Shown: positions 59,924 to 64,000 of the stretch, in pieces
How positions within the stretch are numbered: position 1 is the stretch's first letter
Layout: each line of letters begins with the position of its first letter
Assembly: GCA_025449845.1 (NCBI GenBank)
Contig: JANWIP010000005.1
Span: forward strand, 124,001-188,000
Length of the DNA stretch: 64,000 bases
Direction: 5' to 3'
Source: Solirubrobacteraceae bacterium
GTDB taxonomy: Bacteria > Actinomycetota > Thermoleophilia > Solirubrobacterales > Solirubrobacteraceae
Made by a program: the position numbers and the translations under genes
Notes under the pieces: model-generated
Databases searched by the model: none
Told to the model about the DNA's origin: nothing
What the model saw: the letters and a program-made list of their open reading frames with translations, nothing else

Positions 59924-61177
59924 TCAAGCCGGCATCGGCACGGGTGGCGCCACCTCGGGCACGTCGGTCACAGGCACCGCATTCTGGCTCGGCCCGCTGT
60001 ATGGGTAGCTTGCGGTCAGCAGGAAGGCATAGCCGTAAGTCTGTGCGTTATAGCGCAGCGCGAGTGCCTGCGCACCCCGCAGCCCACGCGGCATCTCGCC
60101 GGTGAAGAGGGCCGCGAACCAGCCGAGGAATGTAGCTATGCCGGCGACGCCGCCATAGGCGCTCGCCACCATCAGCGCCGGGAACGCCAGCACGATGCGA
60201 AACGCAACCGTCCAGCGGTTCTGATCGCGTGGCTCTTCGACCGACAGGTCGACGGGATAGCTGCCCTCTTTGCCGGTGAATCCCGGGAACGGGTTGGCGG
60301 TCAGATAAAGGAAGGCATAGACATGGGTGTAATAGCGCAGGTATGCCGCCAGAAAACGGTGTATGCCCTCGGGTGAGCGCCCGCGGATGAGCGTCGCGAA
60401 CCAGTTGACGATTACCGCGAGGGAAGCCACGATTCCCCATAGGGCCAGCCAGATTAGGTGAGGCAGGACGAGCAGCCCACGAAAGAACACCGTCAGGCGC
60501 GAGCGGTGCAAGTCATCATCGGCCTGCAGGCGGATCGGATCTGAGCGCATCGGCACCTCGTCGAGCGCTGCCAGCGGGTCGCTGTTGGGGTAGCGATCGG
60601 TGAGCAGGAAGACGTAGGCATCGAGCTGGGCCGTGTAGGCGAGCGCATACGCGCCGGCATCCCGAAATCCACGTGGCATCCGCGAGCGCGCGAGGCAGGC
60701 GAACCAGCCGAGGAAAGCCACCACACCGAGCAGGCCGTAGCTGACATTGAAGCCATTCACACGCAAGGCGGAGGCCAGCGCGCCAGCGAGCAGCAGCGCC
60801 GGTATCACGAGGATCAGGCGAAAAGCCACCGTCCAGCGGTTCTGGGGCTGCGGTGGCGCGAACTCGACATCGATCGGATAGCCCGGCTTGCCCGTGAAAT
60901 CAGGAAAGGGGTTGGCCACGAGGAATATGTAGGCGCCGACGTGGATCGCATAGCGCACATAGGCCGCCAGGAAGTTGTGCAGCCCCTGTGGGGATTGGCC
61001 GGCGAAAAGGGTCGCGAACCAGTTGATGATTAGCGCAAGCGAGGCCACGAAGCCCCACAGAGACAGCCAGATCAGATGGGGGATGGCCAGCAGGATGCGG
61101 AAGAACACGGTCAGGCGGCTGCGAACCTCATCGTCACGGACGATCAGATGGACAGGACGCTCATTCATGCCGTTCAC
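59924..61177 (-). CDS. DUF4389 membrane protein with internal duplication
   Basis: A 417-residue protein built as A-B-A-B. Unit A occurs at about 19-105 and again at about 225-310, with near-identical RSRLTVFFR..LL..PHLIWL, NWFATL and ANPFP.FTG. Unit B follows each with NRWTVAFR, FLGWFA and a tyrosine-rich end. Each unit has two to three hydrophobic spans, so eight to ten in total. DUF4389 has no known function. An AGAGGTGA Shine-Dalgarno sequence precedes the ATG. It is in tandem with the oxidoreductase upstream (18-base gap) and the protease downstream (7-base gap). Confidence 0.85.
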   Translation of the reverse strand: MNGMNERPVHLIVRDDEVRSRLTVFFRILLAIPHLIWLSLWGFVASLALIINWFATLFAGQSPQGLHNFLAAYVRYAIHVGAYIFLVANPFPDFTGKPGYPIDVEFAPPQPQNRWTVAFRLILVIPALLLAGALASALRVNGFNVSYGLLGVVAFLGWFACLARSRMPRGFRDAGAYALAYTAQLDAYVFLLTDRYPNSDPLAALDEVPMRSDPIRLQADDDLHRSRLTVFFRGLLVLPHLIWLALWGIVASLAVIVNWFATLIRGRSPEGIHRFLAAYLRYYTHVYAFLYLTANPFPGFTGKEGSYPVDLSVEEPRDQNRWTVAFRIVLAFPALMVASAYGGVAGIATFLGWFAALFTGEMPRGLRGAQALALRYNAQTYGYAFLLTASYPYSGPSQNAVPVTDVPEVAPPVPMPA

Positions 61178-61195
61178 CTCTGGTTTCGTGCTTCT

Positions 61196-62329
61196 CTACG
61201 CCGCGGCCGGCGATGGTTGCGGACGGCGGCGGACCTCTGCGAAGTCTGACGTAGTCCTATCCGCTTGTGCGGACGGCAACTTGCTGGACGATGGCTTGCG
61301 CGAGATTGAATCGCGGATGGCCTGCACCACCGCGAGGCAGCGGATGCCCATGTCTAGGCCCACCTCCGGCGCGTCGCGCTCGCGCACACATCCGAGGAAG
61401 GAGCGCAACTGCGCTACGAGCGGCTCCTCAATCGGCACGAACACGCGCTCCAGCAGGCTCTCCTGGCGGTAGGTGCGCGAGCCGCCGCCGTCGAGCTCCA
61501 GATGCGTCGAGCGACAGCGCTCCACCGTGCGACGCAGGTAGTCCACGGTGACGTGGGACTGCTCGGTGGTGGCGCTGAGGCGGCGGATCTTCTCCTCGGT
61601 TACGCGACTGGCCACCAGCGTGCCGATCAGACCGTCATCGAAGGTGAGCGTGGCCACCGCGTAGTCATCGAGTTCGGGCGAGCGTACGCGTCGACCCACG
61701 GCATGCACATCTGTCAGTGCGTGCTCACCGGCCAGCGCCAGCAGCACATGCACGTCGTGCAGCATCAGGTCCTGCACCACGTCGGCGTCGACGATACGCC
61801 CGTCAAAGGGGCTCAGACGCTGCAGCTCAAGCGCCACGATGTGCTCGCCCTCAAGCAGCTTGGCCACCTCGCGCACAGCGGGGTTGAAATGCTCGATGTG
61901 GCCCACCTGCACCACCGGCTGCCGCGAGCAACTGGCGACGCTGTCGCGCAGCGCCTGCGCGTGCTCGACCGTGAGCGCCACGGGCTTCTCGATCAGCACG
62001 TCAACGCCTGCGCGCAGTGCCAGCAGGGCGTGCTCGACGTGCAGCGCACTGGGCGTGCAGATCGAGACGGCCTTCACCTCGTCAAGCATCTCCTCGATGC
62101 TGGCGAAGGCGTGCGTCTCAAACTGCCGGGCGACCGCCCGGCAGCGCTCGCCGTCGAGATCGTAGATCCCACGCAGTTCGCATATGCCGCCAAGCGAGCT
62201 GTATGTGCGCACGTGATGAGAGCCCATGTTGCCCGCGCCGATCACGCCTACGGGAGTTGGGTCATCGCGGCGCCGGCCACCACGGCGGCGCTCGACCTGG
62301 GGTTGGGTGGAAGAGTGCTCAGGTGTCAT
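61196..62329 (-). CDS. Gfo/Idh/MocA-family oxidoreductase
   Basis: A 377-residue NAD(P)-dependent sugar or inositol dehydrogenase-like enzyme. The Rossmann motif is GVIGAGNMGSHHVR, followed by SICTPSALHVEHAL and the catalytic lysine in VLIEKPVAL. The C-terminal substrate domain includes QDLMLHDVHVLLAL, resembling the HDVD helix of UDP-N-acetyl sugar dehydrogenases. The N-terminal 25 residues are basic and disordered. A role in nucleotide-sugar modification for cell-surface glycans is likely but the substrate is not determined. Confidence 0.88.
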   Translation of the reverse strand: MTPEHSSTQPQVERRRGGRRRDDPTPVGVIGAGNMGSHHVRTYSSLGGICELRGIYDLDGERCRAVARQFETHAFASIEEMLDEVKAVSICTPSALHVEHALLALRAGVDVLIEKPVALTVEHAQALRDSVASCSRQPVVQVGHIEHFNPAVREVAKLLEGEHIVALELQRLSPFDGRIVDADVVQDLMLHDVHVLLALAGEHALTDVHAVGRRVRSPELDDYAVATLTFDDGLIGTLVASRVTEEKIRRLSATTEQSHVTVDYLRRTVERCRSTHLELDGGGSRTYRQESLLERVFVPIEEPLVAQLRSFLGCVRERDAPEVGLDMGIRCLAVVQAIRDSISRKPSSSKLPSAQADRTTSDFAEVRRRPQPSPAAA

Positions 62330-62351
62330 GTCAGATCATGCCGGTGTTAGC

Positions 62352-63062
62352 TCAGCTCATACTCACGTAGCCGCTCGCTTCGCCCGCCGGGCGCACGTTG
62401 AGCGAAACCTTGTTTTCGTAGTTGCCCTCGATCGTCTGGATGCTGCCGTCGGGCAGCACGCCCTTGACGATGCCGACGTGCTCGCCGCCGAACACGATCA
62501 GATCGCCCGGCTTGGGCACCACGCCCGGCCCGTTGGGTATGGCCCGCCCGGCGCCTTGTGCCCACGACCAGATTGCCGACACCGAACCAAGCCCTTCACC
62601 CTGTGCACCTAATGGCTCGCCGCCCTGGCGTGCGGCCCAGGAGGAGAAGTACGCACACCACGGCTCCCCTGGAGCGGCGCCCGCGGTCGCGGCCCGGTAT
62701 TCGGCGATGGCTGGCGATTCGTTGGAGCCCGGCGGCTGCTCGGCTTGGCCGATCTGGCTTTCGGCGGCGGCCACGATCCGGCTGCCGCCACTGGCCGGCT
62801 GGCCGCTCAGGCCTTCCGCCGGCAGCGACGAGGTCGCTGCCGGCGCCGACAGCGTGGAGGCTGTTGTCGGTGCATAGCTGGCCGTGTTCGCGCCATATCC
62901 CGCGTTGGCGCTTGCGAGCGTGGCCGCGAAGGTGCCTGCGCCGCTTGTAGAAGGCGCTGCTTCCGGCGCCACGGCTCCACCCGTCTGAGCCGCAAGGGCG
63001 GCGGGGTTGGAGACGGCCTGGTTGATCGCGGCAACGCGTTGCAGCGCAGTGTCGATCGACAT
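62352..63062 (-). CDS. CHAP-domain peptidoglycan hydrolase
   Basis: The start is ATG at 63062 (MSIDTALQRVAAINQAV); the frame is open further but without a likely start. The first 90 residues are a low-complexity A/S/T-rich region without a signal peptide. The CHAP domain (about 95-236) has the catalytic cysteine in PWCAYFSSWAARQGG, histidine in EHVGIVKGV and IEGNYENKV. The SIDTALQRV opening resembles flagellum-associated hydrolases of actinobacteria, where the cargo leaves through the flagellar export system; that link is an inference. Length is 236 residues. Confidence 0.82.
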   Translation of the reverse strand: MSIDTALQRVAAINQAVSNPAALAAQTGGAVAPEAAPSTSGAGTFAATLASANAGYGANTASYAPTTASTLSAPAATSSLPAEGLSGQPASGGSRIVAAAESQIGQAEQPPGSNESPAIAEYRAATAGAAPGEPWCAYFSSWAARQGGEPLGAQGEGLGSVSAIWSWAQGAGRAIPNGPGVVPKPGDLIVFGGEHVGIVKGVLPDGSIQTIEGNYENKVSLNVRPAGEASGYVSMS

Positions 63063-63227
63063 CGCACCGGGTGATCGGCAGCAGCCGCTGGGACTTAAGC
63101 GCTTGAGCTGGAACCGCTTGGACGAGTGACTCGTCAGAAACATTGTGGGGTGTGGTGGTCGTGGGGTGGGTTGGCTTGGGCGCTTGTCTTTGTGCTTGCC
63201 GTTGGGCGGTGGTGGGAGGTTGGTTTT

Positions 63228-64000
63228 ATGAGTGTCGAGGTGATGGATAGTCTGAATAGATCTAATAACAGGAGTCAGGTCTGGTGTGCTCGTCGTTGGT
63301 GGGTGCCGGGGTCGTGGACGATGATTGGAGCTTTAGTTATGCGCGGGGTGTGGCTTTTCTTGGGTGGGTTGGGTGGCGTGGGGTTGGTGTTGATTGTGGT
63401 GTTGGTGTTCGCGTCGGGGAGTGGTGCTACGCGGCCTGCTGGCGCGAGGTCGTCCGGCAGGATGGGTGCCGGCTCGGCGTCCAGCGTCAGGCGCGGACTG
63501 CGGGCGGCGAGTAGGGCGCGGTTGGCGCGTGCTCGGCGTGCGTTGGTTGTGCGCAGGCGTCGTCTTGGGGGTCCGGCGGCGCGTGCGGCGCGTGCTCGCT
63601 CCCGGATGGCTTTCAGCGGGCTGGGGGTGGGTGCCGCAAAGGGTCTGCTTGTGGGCGACTATGGCTCGTGGTTGGCTGGGGTGAGCGGGAACCCTGCGGC
63701 TACGGTCTCACGGTCGGGTGGCGTGGTCAGATATTTGAGCGACTACCGTGCTTTGGTTCGCGGCCGGCGTGGTCTTGAAGTCGTAACGTCGAGCGTGCCG
63801 TTGCGTGTCGCGGATGGTGGGCGTGGGAAGCGTCCGGTTGATCTGCGCTTGGCGGCAGGCGGGGGTGGGTTTGCCCCGGTGCGGCCGTTGGCTGGCGTGT
63901 CGATCGCACGGGATTCGGGCGGTGGCGTGGCGTTGGGGGGCGATGGTTTGCGGGTGGTGCCGGAGGGCGCGAACGTGCCGGGTGGGCTGGTGGATGGTGG
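63228..64000 (+). CDS. Start of a large exported protein, RHS-type N-terminus (partial)
   Basis: The frame from ATG 63228 stays open to the last base, so the 3' end lies outside; 257 codons are visible. A strong GGGAGGT Shine-Dalgarno sequence sits 7 bases before this ATG; later in-frame ATGs (63243, 63321, 63339) lack one. After about 35 residues comes a membrane segment (about 38-60), then an R/A-rich linker. The next part, with VVRYLSDYRALVRGRRG, SSVPLRVADG, RPVDLRLAAGGGGF and VVPEGANVPG, resembles the head of giant RHS/YD-repeat proteins of Solirubrobacter relatives. Codons are markedly G- and T-ending (TTG, GTG, GGT, CGT), unlike the neighbours. Confidence 0.6.
   Translation, partial: MSVEVMDSLNRSNNRSQVWCARRWWVPGSWTMIGALVMRGVWLFLGGLGGVGLVLIVVLVFASGSGATRPAGARSSGRMGAGSASSVRRGLRAASRARLARARRALVVRRRRLGGPAARAARARSRMAFSGLGVGAAKGLLVGDYGSWLAGVSGNPAATVSRSGGVVRYLSDYRALVRGRRGLEVVTSSVPLRVADGGRGKRPVDLRLAAGGGGFAPVRPLAGVSIARDSGGGVALGGDGLRVVPEGANVPGGLVDG

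Overview
The window looks like chromosomal DNA of a high-GC actinobacterium, most plausibly of the Thermoleophilia (Solirubrobacter/Conexibacter relatives). That placement rests on gene content and family resemblance from memory; no search was run. Supporting signs are high GC, a SepIVA-like septation protein beside coaD, an EF-G2-type GTPase, a WhiG/FliA-type sigma factor, an MptA/B-type membrane mannosyltransferase, hopanoid genes, and widespread leaderless transcription signals. Almost every base is coding and no gap exceeds about 215 bases. No tRNA, rRNA, insertion sequence or CRISPR array was seen.

Region 1 (1-26300, all plus strand) is a long housekeeping block. It opens with the 3' end of a membrane glycosyltransferase. 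Next come a complete riboflavin operon (ribD-ribE-ribBA-ribH), then rpmB, a fakA-like gene, recG, rsmD, coaD, a SepIVA-like gene, an acyl-CoA ligase, DUF177, rpmF, plsX, acpP, rnc, smc and ftsY. An NfeD/SPFH membrane-scaffold pair separates ftsY from ffh. After ffh follow rpsP, khpA, rimM, trmD, rplS, lepB and rnhB. Together these supply flavin, lipid precursors, ribosome parts and maturation, chromosome condensation, and protein targeting and export.

Region 2 (26300-39500) is mixed. It has yraN, a decayed HigBA-like toxin-antitoxin locus, thiD, two unknown genes and a two-gene nucleotidyltransferase operon with a textbook autoregulatory operator (the best candidate for an undescribed system). 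These are followed by ilvD, a hydrolase and a nucleotidase sharing one bidirectional promoter, a xerC-like recombinase with a duplicated 3' tail, a sigma factor coupled to EF-G2, and RNase HI. Several short tandem repeats sit at gene 3' ends here.

Region 3 (39500-50600) holds envelope and signalling genes: an LCP ligase divergent from a RodA/FtsW polymerase, an EAL protein, an SDR, an alcohol/aldehyde dehydrogenase pair, a STAS anti-anti-sigma factor and two membrane glycosyltransferases.

Region 4 (50600-58600) is a hopanoid cassette (squalene-hopene cyclase, HpnD-, HpnG- and HpnH-like) followed by a MacB-type ABC exporter. Region 5 (58500-63060, minus strand) has an M48 protease, a duplicated DUF4389 membrane protein, a Gfo/Idh/MocA oxidoreductase and a CHAP hydrolase. 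The window ends inside a large open gene (63228 onward) with distinctive G/T-rich codons, resembling the N-terminus of giant secreted RHS-type proteins.
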